NCBI GenBank assembly: GCA_033557465.1
Contig: CM066031.1
Span: 1,444,728,163-1,444,792,162 of the forward strand
Source: Ichthyophis bannanicus
Lineage: Eukaryota > Chordata > Amphibia > Gymnophiona > Ichthyophiidae
DNA length: 64,000 nt
Direction: 5' to 3'
Shown here: positions 42,400-54,800 of the stretch, piece after piece
How positions within the stretch are numbered: the stretch's first letter is position 1
Layout: each line of letters begins with the position of its first letter
Translations under genes and position numbers: made by a program
The notes under the pieces: generated by a model
The model's input: only the letters and a program-made list of their open reading frames with translations
The model's database searches: none
Told to the model about the DNA's origin: nothing

Positions 42400-43560
42400 T
42401 CCCCTGCAGGACAGCTTTTTGTAGGCAGGTGATCCCCAGCCTGTATAAGCAATGCTGTGCCTGGCTCTAGGTACAATTGGTCAAGGCAGAGAGCAGCAGA
42501 GTACATTTCACAGCAACATTTGAAGTAATCGGAAAGCTATGCATGCTTACTTCTCCTTGACTGCAGACTTCAGTCAGCTGGACAAGGCAACGGCAAGAGA
42601 TAGGTATAGTGTAGGCACACCAGCAGCAGGGTACAGGTGGGATGTGCTACACATTCAGGCTATGGATGAAGGCCATATCTTGGCCTTATCATTCTGAAAA
42701 TAAGGGAAATGAGATGAAGGTCTGGCAGCTAGGCCAGACAGAGACAACTGTGCTTCCATGGTATTTTGTAGCAGATGGCAGAAAGAACATGGTTAAATAC
42801 ATGAATGAGGGAGGACTTTTATGGTATCTGATTCTTGCTGAACCTGGTAGTAAGATTCCCTATGCTTGGGAAACAAGAGAAATGGCAGCCTTCTTCAGAA
42901 GGTACTAATAAATAAGTGCCAAAAATGGCGAGGTATTTCTACTGTAGTGTGACAGGTGAGCAAGAACTGCCACATCGGAACCAAGAAACAGCAGGGGCAC
43001 CTGTGTACCTGCTTCTTCGGGATGTTGGACCCTATGGAATTCCACCTATATGATGTTGGAGAGATTCATTCTCCATGAGATGTTATTGGATATCAAGATT
43101 GGTACTGAAAGCCTCCTAGGATATTGGGACTGGACAAATATGACTCAGGTCATAAAAGTCATGAAGCTCTTCAAAGATTCCACAGAAAACCTGTGTTCAA
43201 GAAGGGCCATCCTGAATATCATCATCCCAACAGTAAATATCCTGGAGGCAAAGTTAGAAGGTTTTTGGCAGCGAGAGAGCCTGACACCAGAGGTATTTGT
43301 ATTGGTGGACTCCTTGAGGCTGGACATGCCAAAAGGTTGAAACCCCTCATCAAAGAGGATGCTTAATAATAAAAATCCTCTGTGACCCACGAGTTAAAGG
43401 GAATAGTGCTCTCTGATTCCACATACTGAATTACTGGTTATTAAAGTCGAGGAAAGGAGTTCCAGCATCAGAGGGCAATAGGGAAGAACGAGGGGACAGA
43501 GCAGGCCCACCACAAGCTGTACTGGCATCAGGAGCAGCACCCTGTTAGCTACCCCTTCCT
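42400..43560 (+). pseudogene. Ac/ZBED-type hAT transposase fossil, copy 1
   Basis: Fragments of a second, different hAT lineage are readable in order. FVADGRKNMVKYMNEGG (about 42762) corresponds to the V(T/A)DxxxNMVKA motif. GTESLLGYWDWTNMTQVIKV and MKLFKDSTENL (about 43095-43190) match the region before the C-terminal block, and VNILEAKLEGFWQRE follows. Many stops break it and no termini are seen. Copy 2 at 59940-63290 aligns over most of this length. Confidence 0.75.
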
Positions 43561-44340
43561 CCTCCACTTTTATCTGCCAGTCCACCATGAGTATTACAGA
43601 ACCATCTTTGCTGACAAATGCCCTAGCTAAGTGGTAAGTGGAAGAGTCCATCATAAGTCCCCGTGACTGACACCTCCTGTACACATTTCTGTGCACACTT
43701 CCTTGCCTAGTTCATAAGGGCCTGAGCTAGATTCACTGGCATACTGGACATATAAGTTCATAGTCTAGCCAAACCTAGTAAAGGTTATGCAGCATTTCCG
43801 GTCTTGCCCACCAACTAGGGATGAGCATTTATTTGAAATTAAATGAGAAATATAAACATTTCCCATGTCATTTCATATCATTTTAAACCTGAAATGTCAA
43901 GAAAAAACGTGATATTTTGTTTTTCTTCTTATGTCATTAACTGTGTGCACAATTGCTGAATAGTGACACTGTTGCTTAATAGGCACCCACTGAAGTGCCT
44001 AGTAGGTATCTAGTGCTTCAATTTTAATATATATCCATTTCAACAATCTTCGAGGAAACACATCTTGAAAAAGTACATAGAATACAATAAAATGCAGAAA
44101 CTGATTCAAAAACAAGAAATGAAGTAAAGTCACTCCATCTTGTAACCTATTTAAGTCCACAAATGAGGGAGGGAGGGAGGAGGGGAGAGATACCAAATCC
44201 ACATGAGAAATTAAATACACTGAATTAACATGGAAAACTGGAGGAGAAGGTTATGTAAAAACCTATTTATGTCTGGATCATCTAATAGAACTTCCACAGT
44301 CAATTTAAGAAAAAGGCCTTCCAGGACCCCTCTATCACTT
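43561..44340. other. Tail of hAT fossil, then unassigned spacer
   Basis: 43561-43700 may still belong to the hAT copy, sharing GGCATCAGGAGCAGCA-like text. After that I see nothing I can name. AT-rich from 43820. Confidence 0.35.
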
Positions 44341-44470
44341 GTGAGGGTTCAAAGAAAACATAAGAAGAATGTCTATATTTAACTAAACATATATATATGG
44401 GTATTTCAGAACCCACCCCCCCCCCCTTGATGCAGTACTCTCAGTATCATCATCATCCCTCTTATCACAC
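44341..44470 (+). repeat. Direct repeat unit, left copy
   Basis: GAGGGTTCAAAGAAAA, then TAAGAAG, TAACTAA and GGGTATTTCAGAA, then TGCAGTACTCTCAGT. It is repeated at 45155-45490, where SINE-2 interrupts it. The two copies flank the GC-rich element at 44483-45147. Confidence 0.75.
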
Positions 44471-44482
44471 AAATACATATGG

Positions 44483-45147
44483 GGTCATTCCGAGGCACGA
44501 ATAGCGGGCTATTTGTGCCCCCTTCCTATGTTAACTAACTTCCCTGCACGTTGTATGGGAAACTTAGATGGGTGCGGGGAAGGGGCGGATCGGGGGCGGC
44601 ATTAGGGCAGGCAGTGGGCGGTCATCGGCCCCAGATGTATAGGGCTGATTCCAATGTTGGCCTGTATGTCTGGGGCCGGCAGCTTGAATGGGGAACTTAT
44701 TCCACCTCTGAGGTGGAATAAGTTCCTCTAGTCAAGAGGAACGGGCAGGCCCAGAGCTGGAATGAGACAGCAGGGGGCAGAGGACATTCCCCACAGTCCG
44801 ACCCTGGCCTCGGGAGGCCAGATCAGGGGTTGGGCTGAGGGAAATGCAGCATTTTTACCAACGGCCAGGGATCGTGGCTTTTGAATGGAGCCGCGGTACC
44901 ATGGCAATCAGTCGCCATTGTGCCGCTGCTCCATTGAAAAGCCCTGACTGAGCTATCCGGGCAAGACCTGTATATGCAGGCCAACCTGAATCGGGGTCCC
45001 AGTCTGCACATACAGGCCTAGATGCGATTCTGATCCCGTGGGGGTAGCCGTGCCTCGCGGGATCAGAATCCTGGCTAACCTTTGTGCGTCCGGTTCCGAC
45101 TGGGTGCAAAGAGGGTCAGGACATTCATGTCAGAATCGGGCCCATAG
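44483..45147. mobile_element. GC-rich short element (copy 1)
   Basis: Shares CCAGATGTATAGGGCTGATTC, CCTGTATGTCTGGGG and TTATTCCACCTCTGAGGTGG with the element at 48971-49568. A perfect palindrome (16-bp arms from GAACTTATTCCACCTC) sits at about 44695-44727. The right end reads CAGAATCGGGCCC. It encodes nothing. Most likely a non-autonomous DNA element. Confidence 0.6.
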
Positions 45148-45154
45148 TTAATTA

Positions 45155-45490
45155 TGAGGGTTCAAAGAAAATGTAAGAAGTTCTTTATCTAACTAGGCAT
45201 TTTGGAGTGGAGGAGTAGCCTAGTGGTTAGAGCAACAGCCTACTACTCAGGAGATCAGCATATGATTCCTACTGCCACTACTTGTGAGCTTGGGCAAGCC
45301 ACTTTATTCTCCATTGCTTCAAAAGAAAAGGCCTGGCAATCTACTATACCTTGCCAAGAAAACCCAAGGACTGCTGGATTGCCAGGAGTCAGCACTGACT
45401 TGACAGCACTTTAAACAAAAAAAACCTAGGCATTTACATGGGTATTTCAGAAAAAGAGAGCCTCCCTTCCAGTTGCAGTATTCTCAGTCT
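45155..45490 (+). repeat. Direct repeat unit, right copy, split by SINE-2
   Basis: It is the counterpart of 44341-44470: GAGGGTTCAAAGAAAATG before the SINE, and GGGTATTTCAGAA with TGCAGTATTCTCAGT after it. Confidence 0.75.
45203..45425 (+). mobile_element. SINE-2, second complete copy
   Basis: Head TAGCCTAGTGG with a degraded box B, tail GCCAGGAGTCAGCACTGACT and an A-rich end. It is flanked by the perfect 10-bp duplication CTAGGCATTT (45193-45202 and 45426-45435). Confidence 0.9.
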
Positions 45491-46039
45491 CCTTTTTTCT
45501 GTGTTGCCTTGGAAACATCTGGAAAGATTCAGACAGCCCCAAGAACGTCTTTTCTCATCATTTGAAAAATATCTTTCATTCTTATCTGGCTCCAAAGCTC
45601 AGGACATCAGCAACACGGATGGCATAGCAAGCTTCTCAGAAAACTTTAAGAAAGTTAAGTTCAAACTGCCCTTCCATTCCAGAGAGGCCTCAACAGGCTG
45701 CTCTCTAGCATCAGCACATTATGTCCTTTTGTAAGGGGGAAGATAGAATATTTTGCCAAAGGAGGAACCACTTGTGGAAAAACCTTGAAGACTTCCAATA
45801 CATAATGCCTAAAAATGTCAATAGCAAAACATCCTTAATCTTTGGAAAATCCGGCATAAATTACGCCTTCTCACTGAGTTCTCCAAATTTTCAGCCTTTG
45901 TCTGCAGTAGCTGATTATTTTTCACAAGCTCTCCCTGTACATATTTAAGTTCACCAAATTTAAGTTCAGAATCTTCAAATCTTTTTTGGTTAAAACAGTT
46001 ATTTGAGTATGCTGTTGCTGTGCTAATCCCTGAAAAATT
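45491..46039. other. Unassigned spacer
   Basis: Open frames of 75-98 codons exist but have no family resemblance or repeat partner that I can see. Confidence 0.35.
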
Positions 46040-46310
46040 TGCAGTTTCACACCAAAAGCTGAGGAGATCAAGCCTAAGCTTTCTTTAGAAGCTCAGATGA
46101 CAAGACTTTGACTTTCATACTTTGGACACATCATGCAAAAAGAGAGAGATCATTAGGGAAAGACATCATTCTTGGCAAGGTAGAAGGTCAACACAAAAGA
46201 GGAAGGCCAGTAATGGGATGGATTGATACAATAACAGAAGCTTATGGGTGCCACTCTGTCAACAATGAGCCGCAAGACTGAAGACCGAACACGGCTCAAA
46301 CCATTAATTG
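46040..46310 (+). pseudogene. RTE LINE 3' fragment
   Basis: Plus-strand counterpart of the minus-strand RTE copies: SLEAQMTRL and LSYFGHIMQKERD, then KEEGQ-like text and GCCACTCTGTCAACAATGAGCC, which corresponds to the inverted GGCTCATTGTTGACA of 25743 and 53898. Lacks the extreme 3' tail. Frames broken. Confidence 0.8.
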
Positions 46311-46436
46311 CTTCCCAAATAGACTTGAGAGTAAAGGCTGCAGGCTTCTCCAATTTAAAAACATTTTCACTGTCCCCTCAATTAAAACAATTACTCATAT
46401 TTCCCAGAGGGCATGCTGATAAATCCTCCAACATCT

Positions 46437-46640
46437 CCATAAGAACATAAGATATGTCATACTAGGTTAGACCAAGGGTCCATCAAGCCCAGTATCCTGT
46501 TTCCAGCAGTGGGCAGTCCAGGTCAAAAGTACCTGTCAGATTCTCAAAAGGTACACAGATTGCATGCTGCTTGTCCCATGACTAAGCAATGGATTTGTCC
46601 AGTCCTCTTTAATAATGGTTAATGGACTTTTCCTGGGGCT
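46437..46640 (-). mobile_element. CR1-C 3' end, solo, diverged
   Basis: CATAAGAACATAAGATATG at its start and the tail text (CAAGCCCAGTATCCTGTTTCC) continue to TTTAATAATGGTTAATGGAC. No coding part remains. Confidence 0.85.
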
Positions 46641-46942
46641 CCAGGATATATTGGTCTCAGACTAGCGTCTTTCTCTGCTGCTGAATAACTTGCAAGACTG
46701 ACTTCACAGTTGGAATATCAGCAGCAGCTTCTCTGCTGTTCCCACACAGATACTTGATTCTAACACAGCAGGTTGCATCGGCACTCCCTTGATATTGGGA
46801 CTCAAGGACACATTACTGTCTAGACAAATCTTCCCCTCCCATACATCCTAGTGACTGCTCCTCCTCTCACTCTGTCCAAGCCTCACAAAGTTATCTATCA
46901 GGCTGATAACAGAAGGGGAGGTTAAGACTGCAGGGTAAATCT
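46641..46942. other. Unassigned spacer
   Basis: No gene or repeat recognised between two CR1-C ends. Confidence 0.35.
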
Positions 46943-47858
46943 GCATAAGAACATAAGATATGCCATACTGGGTCAGACCAAGGTCCATCAAACCCAGTAT
47001 CCTGTTTCCAACAGTGGCCAATCTAGGTCATACATACCTAGCAGTTTCCCCAAAAGACACAGGTTCTGCAATGCTTGTACTGGGTCAAGCATTGATATCC
47101 TGGGTCCCTTCTTAATAATGGTTTATGGACCTTTCCTCCAGGAACTTGTCCAAACCTTTTTTAAACCCAGCTACACTAACAGCCTTTACTACATCCTCCG
47201 GTAACAAATTCCAGAGTTTGATTACACGTTGAGTGAAAAAATATTTTCTTTTATTAGTCTTAAATAGTTTACCTTGTAGCTTCATTGCATGTCCCCTAGT
47301 CTTTCTATATTCTGATAACGTAAACAATCGATCTACGTTTACCCGTTCCACTCCGTTCATTAATTTATAGACTTCTATCATATCTCCCCTCAGCCATCTC
47401 TTTTCCAGGTTAAAGAGCCCTAACCTTTTTAGCCTTTCTTCATAGGAGTATCCTTCCATCCCCTTTACCATTTTGGTGGCTCTTCTCTGAACCTTTTCTA
47501 ATAACGCTATATCCTTTTTAAGATACGGCGACCAGAATTGCACAGAATATTCAAGGTGCGGTCTCACCATGGAACGGTATAGAGGCATTATAATATATTT
47601 TGTTTTATTTTCCATTCCTTTCCTTATGATACCTAGCATTCTATTTGCTCTCTTGGCCGCCGCTGCACACTGGGCCAAGGGTTTTAACATGTTATCCACA
47701 ATGACGCCTAAATCTTTTTACTGGGTGGTGGTCCCTAATGTGGAACCTTGCATCGTGTAACCATAGTTTGGGTTGTTCTTCCCTAGGTGCATTACTTTGC
47801 ACTTGTCCACATTAAATTTCATCTGCCATTTTGATGCCCATCTTACCCTTCAGTTTCC
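46943..47858 (-). pseudogene. CR1-C LINE, 5'-truncated, intact ORF2 tail
   Basis: The frame 47699-47112 has 195 codons without a stop, from [20 protein letters not shown] through [20 protein letters not shown] to [17 protein letters not shown]. It keeps CGA where other copies have TGA. The octamer tail lies at 46943. The frame is closed upstream near 47700, and the copy ends at about 47858 with CATCTGCCATTTTGATG. Confidence 0.9.
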
Positions 47859-48639
47859 TGCCAAGGAAAATGTAACTGATGATCACCGAAACAACACAGG
47901 ATAGATTGAAACATCAGGTAGAGTGGAGCTTCTTGGGACTCAGCCTCCTGCAGGTGTACTCTTGACACCTCCACCCATTGTGCCTATTGCAGAACTGTTC
48001 ATAGTGATGAATAGTGCTCTCTATTGTACAATAATGCACACAATTAATGAAACTGCTTCAATTCAAAACTTGAAATAAAACAAAATGAAAACCTCCCACA
48101 GATGACAGGGGATACTGAAATTTGTTTTGATTGCAGACCCCTACCACTGACCAATGTGCCCAGTGAATGGTATTCTTAATGGCAAGGGATATTGTAAATT
48201 CATATTATTCATGGCTAGCACCAGATTTTATAGAAAAGCTGGTGTTTTTGAAAATAAACCTCCCTCTGCTTGGTTTCCCTCAATTCCCCTGTAACTGGGA
48301 GAACTGAATATACAGCTCTGCTAAGACAACGTCTGCCCAATTGCCCACACTTTTTGGCCTCAATTTCTTGCTGTGGTTTTGTCAAGTGCCACCCCAGTTT
48401 CTCCTTTTTGTCTCTTTTTTCCAGTGCATTCTGGTAACCCCACATACAAAAACATAAAAAGAGAGACATACCTCCTGTTTCTGTGCCCCTCTCTGTTTCT
48501 GGTGCTGCTGCTGCCAGGGTCAGCCCCAGAGCTGGTTCAAGGCGTTGGCACCCAAGGCAAACCTTAGGCCATTTCCCTCCTCCAACTATCAGAATCTATT
48601 GCTTAGCTGTGAATGTCGTGCTCTTTGCTTCATGAGACG
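47859..48639. other. Unassigned spacer
   Basis: Sequence without recognisable motifs. Short open frames only. Confidence 0.4.
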
Positions 48640-48970
48640 ATGTTCCACATTAGGAACCACCACGCAGGAAGAGGTTTTAGGCATCATCATGGATAAAGCA
48701 TTGAAACCCTCTATCTAGTGTGCCGCAGCAGCCAAGAAAGCCAATAGAATGCTAGGAATCATAAGGAAAGGAATGGAGAATAAAACAGAGGATATTATAA
48801 TGCCTCTGTATCGTTCCATGGTGCAACAGCACCTTGAATATTGTGTGCAACTCTGGTGGCTATATCTTAAAAAGGATTTAGCAGAATTAGAAAAGGTACA
48901 GAGAAGAGCTACCGAAATGGTAAAGGGGATGCAAGGATACCCCTATGAGGAAAAGCCTAAAAGGTTAGGG

Positions 48971-49568
48971 TCCTGATTCTGTAAGGTGACTAGCAGGGCT
49001 GTACGTCTCGGTGGGATGTGCAGCCCTGCTAGCTGTCTGGCCCTCATTCCCGAAAGCAATTTCCCTGCATGCACACAGCTCAGTGCAGGGAGATCTGGAC
49101 AGGGGCGGCATGGGGGAGGGGAGTAGGTGGAGATGCGGCAGGACAGACCCCAGATATACAGGGCCAATTCAGGTCATGGCGCTGTACGTTCAGGGAGCAC
49201 CAGGAGGGTGCCCAGCTTATTCGACCTCAGAGTTGGAATAAGCACAGGGCGCTCTTTTGCACCGGCCCAGCAGCCCCTCAGGAGCAACGGTACCACTAGA
49301 GGTGAATCCCTGCCACCAGATCCAGGCCCAGACTGCCCCATCCGAGAGTCAGGTGATGGAGAAATGAGGGTTGGCACCATGGCAGGCTGGCTGTGGAGCA
49401 GGGAGGACGTCTCCCAGGGTGCAGCAGGGGCATGCCAGGCCATTTCAGGACACGATTCTGCACCAGTGGGAACGTCTAGCTCCCGTGGTGCAGAATCGGG
49501 TCCTAATGGGCCCATCCTGTTCAGGGGCATCCAAACGGCCCGGACATGCCCATTCTGGGAGTGGGCTC
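48971..49568. mobile_element. GC-rich short element (copy 2) in CR1-C
   Basis: It interrupts the CR1-C between two TAGGG words (48966-48970 and 49569-49573), a likely target duplication. TCCTGATTCTG at the left is mirrored by CAGAATCGGGTCC near 49488-49501, with about 65 bp beyond it. Shares CCAGATATACAGGGCCAATTC and TTATTCGACCTCAGAGTTGG with 44483-45147. The 161-codon open frame inside matches no family I know. Confidence 0.65.
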
Positions 49569-49786
49569 TAGGGCTCTTCAACATGGAAAAGAGACAACTG
49601 AGGGGAACATAAGAACATAAGATATGCCATACTGGGTCAGACCAAGGTCCATCAAGCCCAGTATTCTGTTTCCAACAGAGGCCAATCTAGGTCATATGTA
49701 CCTAGCAGTTTCCCCAAGGGACACAGGTTCCACAATGCTTGTATTGGTTCAAGCATTGATATCCTGGGTCCCTTCTTAATAATGGT

Positions 49787-52738
49787 TTATGGCCTTTCCT
49801 CCAGGAACTTGTCCAAACCTTTTTTAAACCCAGCTACACTAACAGCCTTTACTACATCCTCCGGTAACAAATACCAGAGTTTGATTACACGTTGAGTGAA
49901 AAAATATTTTCTTTTATTAGTCTTAAATAGTTTACCCTGTAGCTTCATTGCATGTCCCCTAGTCTTTCTATATTCTGAAAAGGTACACAATCAATCTACG
50001 TTTACCCGTTCCACTCCGTTCATTAATTTATAGACTTCTATCATATCTCCCCTCAGCCGCCTCTTTTCCAGGTTAAAGAGCCCTAACCTTTTTAGCCTTT
50101 CTTCATAGGAGTATCTTTCCATCCCCTTTACCATTTTGGTGGCTCTTCTCTGCACCTTTTCTAAAATCGCTATATCCTTTTTAAGATACAGCGACCAGAA
50201 TTGCACTCAATATTCAAGGTGCGGTCTCACCATGGAACGATATAGAGGCATTATAATATCTTTTGTTTTATTTTCCATTCCTTTCCTTATCATACCTAGC
50301 ATTCTATTTGCTCTCTTGGCAGCTGCTGCACACTGGGCTGAGGGTTTTAACATGGTATCCACAATGACGCCTAAATCTTTTTCCTGGGTGGTAGTTCCTA
50401 ATGTGGAACCTTGCATCGTGTAACCATAGTTTGGGTTGTTCTTCCCTAGGTGCATAACCTTGCACTTGTCCACATTAAATTTCATCTGCCATTTTGATGC
50501 CCAGTCTTCCAATTTATCAAGATCCTCTTGCAATTTTCCACAATCCTCTTGGGTTTTAACAACTTTAAATAGTTTTGTGTCATCTGCAAATTTGATAACC
50601 TCACTAGTTATTCCACTTTCCAGGTCATTTATGAATATGTCAAAAAACAGCGGACCCAGCACAGATCCCTGGGGTACACCACTATTCACCTTTCTCCATT
50701 GGGAAAATTGGCCATTTAGCCCAACCCTCTGCTTTCTATCTTTTAACCAGTTCCTGATCCACAATAGTACACTGCCTCCTATTCCATGACTCTTTAGTTT
50801 AGCCAAATGTCTCTCATGAGGGACCTTGTCAAAGGCTTTCTGAAAGTCCAGATACACAATATCAACCGACTCACCTTTGTCCACCTGATTATTCACTCCT
50901 TCAAAAAAACATAACAGATTAGTAAGACAAGATCTTCCTTGTCTAAAGCCATGTTGGCTGTCTCCCATTAGGTCATGACTATCTACATGCTGAGTAATTT
51001 TATTCTTTATGATGGTCTCTACCATTTTTCCTGGTACTGATGTCAGGCTCACCGGTCTGTAGTTTCCCGGATCACCTCTGGAACCCTTTTTAAAAATTGG
51101 TGTTACATTGGCGATCCTCCAATCTTCAGGTATTAGAGATGATTTGAATGATAGTTCACAGATTACTAATAGCAGGTCTGCAATCTCATATTTCAGTTCT
51201 TTCAACACCCTTGGATGTATACCATCCAGCCCAGATGATTTGCTACTCTTCAGTTTATCTAATAGTTGTAATACATCTTCCCAATGTATCGATATTTCCT
51301 TCAATTCTTCCGCACCTTTAAATACCACTTCAGTCATGGGTAACATCCCTACATCTTCCTCAGGAAAGACCGAAGCAAAGAATTCATTCAGTCTCTCCGC
51401 TATCGCCTTGTCGCCTCTTAGTGCTCCTTTAACCCCTTTATCATCTAATGGACCAACTGACTCTCTCACAGGTTTTTTGCTACGAATTTACTTGAAAAGG
51501 TCTTTACTTCGCGTTTTTGCTTCCGCAGCAAGCTTCTTCTCAAATTCTCCCTTTGCCTGCCTTATCAATGCCTTGCATTTGACTTGCCAGTGCTTGTGCT
51601 GTTTCCAGGTTTCGTCGTTTGGCTCTTTTTTCCATTTCCTGAAAGATGCTTTTTTGGCAACAACAGCCTTTCTGACCTCACCTTTAAACCATGCTGGCAG
51701 GTTTTTGGACTTCCTTCCACTTTTCTTCAAGCGTGGAATACAGTTGGTCTGTGCTTCCAAGATAGTATTTTTCAACAACAGCCAAGCCTGATGTAGGTCT
51801 TTAACCTTTGCAACTGCTCCTTTTAGATTTTTCTTAACTGTTTTCCTCATTTTATCATAGTCTCCCTTTCGAAAGTTAAATGGTAGTACTGTGGATTTCC
51901 TTACTGTCCCTCCTCCACTAATTAAATCAAAGGCGATCATGCTATGATCACTATTGCCAAGTGGCCCCAACAACCTTATCTCTTGCACTAGACCTGGTGT
52001 TCCACTAAGGACTAGGTCTAATATGGCTTCCCCTCTGGTCGGTTCATGAACCAGCTGCTCCAAGAAGCAGTCATTTATTTCATCTAGGAACTTTATCTTC
52101 CTAGCATGTCCTGACGTGACACTGACCCAGTCGATACCGGGGTAGTTGAAATCACCCATTATTATTACTGCGCTGTAACTTTTGTTAGCTTCCTTGATTT
52201 CTTTGAGCACTTCATCATCCATTTGGTCATTCTGGCCAGGCGCTCGATAGTACACCCCCACTGCCATTGCCTTCCCCCTTTTACATGGAATTTCAATCCA
52301 TATAGATTCTACAGCAGATTTTGTTTCCTGCAAAACTTTAATCCTTTCTGACTCAATGCACTCTCTAACATAGAGAGCAACCCCTCCACCAATTTGATCA
52401 GCTCTATCATTACGATATAGTTTGTACCCAGGTATCACAGTGTCCCACTGGTTGTCCTCCTTCCACCATGTCTCTGATATTCCAATCATATCTAACCTTT
52501 CATTTAGTGCTATATATTCTAACTCCCCCATCTTATTTTTTAGACTTCTAGCATTTGCATACAAGCATTTTAGAGAATGTATTTTATTCATATTAATTTG
52601 GCTATTGTTAGACATGGGTAATTTGGGATCTTTAAGCTCTGTCTGCTCCATACTTGAGGGCATTTGGACTACTTTACTCTTTTGTGGAACCTCTCTGCTT
52701 TTGGTAGTATCCTTCAAAGATACATTCTTCCAAACCAT
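49787..52738 (-). pseudogene. CR1-C ORF2: endonuclease and reverse transcriptase, one frame, three stops
   Basis: Start at ATG 52738. The APE endonuclease has YANARSLKNKMGELEY, GISETWWKEDNQ, GGGVALYVRE, VYYRAPGQND, GDFNYPGIDW and NSDHSMIAFDL. After a linker, TAA at about 51487-51485 follows SKDLFK. The reverse transcriptase follows with SGLDGIHPRVLKEL, NYRPVSLTS, YLDFQKAFDKVPHE, GVPQGSVLGPLFFDIF and KFADDTKLF (the FADD box). TGA at 50209-50207 interrupts HLEY/VQFW, and TGA at 49993-49991 replaces CGA. The total is about 984 codons with no frameshift. It is the most complete polymerase gene here, but it is inactive as it stands. Confidence 0.94.
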
Positions 52739-52773
52739 CTGCTCTTGGGCGACTGTCGGCTTTCCACTAATAT

Positions 52774-53588
52774 CTAGTTTAAAAGCTGCTCTATCTCCTT
52801 TTTAAAGGTTAATGCCAGCAGCCTGGTTCCATCTCGGTTAAGGTGAAGACCATCCCTTCGGAAGAGCCCCTCCTTTCCCCAGAATGTTCCCCAGTTCCTA
52901 ACAAATCCAAAACCCTCATCTCTGCACCATTGTCTCATCCACGCATTGAGACTCCGGAGCTCTTCTGCCTTTTGGGTCCTGCGCGTGGAACAGGAAGCAT
53001 TTCGGAGAATGCTACCCTGGAAGTTCTGGATTTCAACTTCCTACCTAAAAGCCTAAATTAAGCCTCCAGAACCTCCCTACCACATTTTCCTATGTCATTG
53101 GTACCGATATATACCAAGACAGCAGACTCCTCCCCAGCACTATCTAAGACCTTATCTAGGTGGCGCGTGAGGTCCGCTGCCTTCGCACCAGGCAGGCATG
53201 TTACCAGGCGATCCTCATGTCCACCAGCCACCCAGCTATCTACATGCCTAATGATCGAATCACCAACTATAACGGCTGTCCTATCCCTTCCCTCATTGGC
53301 ACATGGCCCTGGAGAAACTTCCTCAGTGCGAGAGGGTTTTACATCACCTGGAGGACAGGTCCTAGTTACAGGATCACTTCCTGCCACACCAGGGTGATGC
53401 TCTCCTGTCACGTGACCTCTCTCCTCCATGGCAACAGGGATGCTGCCAGACTGGAGGTGGAACTTCAGGACTATATCCCTGTAGGTCTCGTCTATGTACC
53501 TCTCTGTCTGTCTTATGCTTTCCAAGTCTGCTACTTTAGCCTCTAGAGAACGGACTCGTTCCCTGAGAGCAAAGAGCTCCTTGCACCT
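52774..53588 (-). pseudogene. CR1-C ORF1, N-truncated: coiled coil and SGNH esterase
   Basis: The frame is already open at 53588 (CKELFALRERVRSLEAKVAD), a heptad-like coiled coil. Next come a Pro/Glu linker, block I VIVGDSIIRHVD (about 53265), a conserved PGAKAADLTRHLDKV, and block III VYIGTNDIGK (about 53098). TAA at 53060-53058 replaces a Lys codon seen at 4944-4990 in the other copy. A later frameshift leaves block V DGLHLNRDGTRLL readable at about 52854. The native stop is at 52776-52774. Not functional. Confidence 0.85.
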
Positions 53589-53803
53589 AGAGATATGATA
53601 GAGGTCTATAAATTAATGAATGAAGTGGAACATATAAATTTAGATCAGTTGTGTACACCATCAAGAAGTAGAAAGACTAGGGGACACGCAATGAAGCTAC
53701 AATGTAACCCATTTAAGAGTAATAAGACAAAATATTTTTTCACTCAATGTGTAATCAAACTCTGGAATTCGTTACCGGAGGATGTAGTAAAAGCTGTTAG
53801 TGT

Positions 53804-54800
53804 TGTTGTTGTTGTTATGTGCCGTCGAGTCGGTGTCAACTCATGGCGACCCTCTAGATAGTTGTCCTAAACTGTGTTTGGTCTTCAGTCAGGTGGCTCA
53901 TTGTTGACAGACTGGCACCCATAGCTCCTGTTGTATCAATTTATCTCATTGCTGGCCTTCCTCTCTTGCATTGACCTTTTACCTTGCCAGGCCTGATGTC
54001 TTTTTCTAACAATCTCTCACTTTTCATGATGTGTCCAAAGTATGAAAGTCAAATTCTTGTCATCTGAGCTTCTAAGGAAAACTTAGGTTTGATCTCCTCT
54101 AGTACTGACTGGTTTGTTCTTCAGTCAGTCCATGGTATACACAGTATTCGTTGCCAGCAGCATAATTCAAAGGCATCAGTTTTCTTCCTGTCTATCTTTT
54201 TCACTGTCAAACTTTCACATACATATGACATTATTGAAAGTACCATGGCTTGAAGACGTTGAATCTTTTTATGGAGAGAGACATCTCTGCTCTTGAGAAT
54301 CTTGTCTAGGTCTTTCATAGCCATTCTGCAAAGAGCAATGCATCGTTGGATTTCTTGACTGCTTGTCATTTCTTTATTGATAGTTGATCCAAGTAGATTA
54401 AAGTTGCCAACTATTTCAATTTCTTCTTCATCAAAAATGAACTTATTGATTTTGTCAATTGTCAGGATCTTTTGTCAGGTGCAGGCCCATTTTAAGACTA
54501 TGTTCCTTGATCTTGAGAAGCAAATATTTCAGATCATCTTCACTTTCAACACTAATGTGGTATCATCAGCAAAGCGAAGGTTGTTGATGAGTCTTTCACC
54601 AATCTTCACACCTCGGTTGTTTTCATACAGTCCTGCTTCTCTGATGACTTGTTCTGCATTTAAATTAAACAGGTAGGGGGAAAGTATGCAGCCTTGTTGT
54701 ATACCTTTGATGATTTTAAACCATTCTGTTTCTCTTTGTTCCGTTCAAATTGTTGCTTCTTGATCAATGGAAAGATTGTGCAAGAGAACGATCAGGTGTA
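53804..54800 (-). pseudogene. RTE LINE 3' part in CR1-C, with 5-bp duplication
   Basis: Minus-strand frames give LRFADDTTLVLKVK (FADD box, about 54587), the GATSSQEIRR-equivalent MTSSQEIQRCI, RMAMKDLDKILKSRDVSLHKKI and DAFELCCWQRILCIPWTD. The 3' end is GACGGCACATAACAACAACA. It is flanked by AGTGT (53799-53803 and 54801-54805). The protein end is well preserved, but frameshifts occur around 54370-54480. Confidence 0.9.

Larger units (their letters stand above)
49606..53588 (-). mobile_element. CR1-C LINE, nearly full length (about 4.0 kb)
   Basis: It begins within ORF1 at 53588 and runs to inverted TTCTTATG octamers at 49606. ORF2 stays in one frame over its whole length. It landed in an older CR1-C of the opposite strand between GAGGGGA and GAGATATGATAG. 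It is the best reference for the family in this window. Confidence 0.92.

Noticed and set aside
49127..49612. 161-codon frame in the GC-rich short element
   Set aside because: The related element at 44483-45147 does not keep it, and it runs on into CR1 text.
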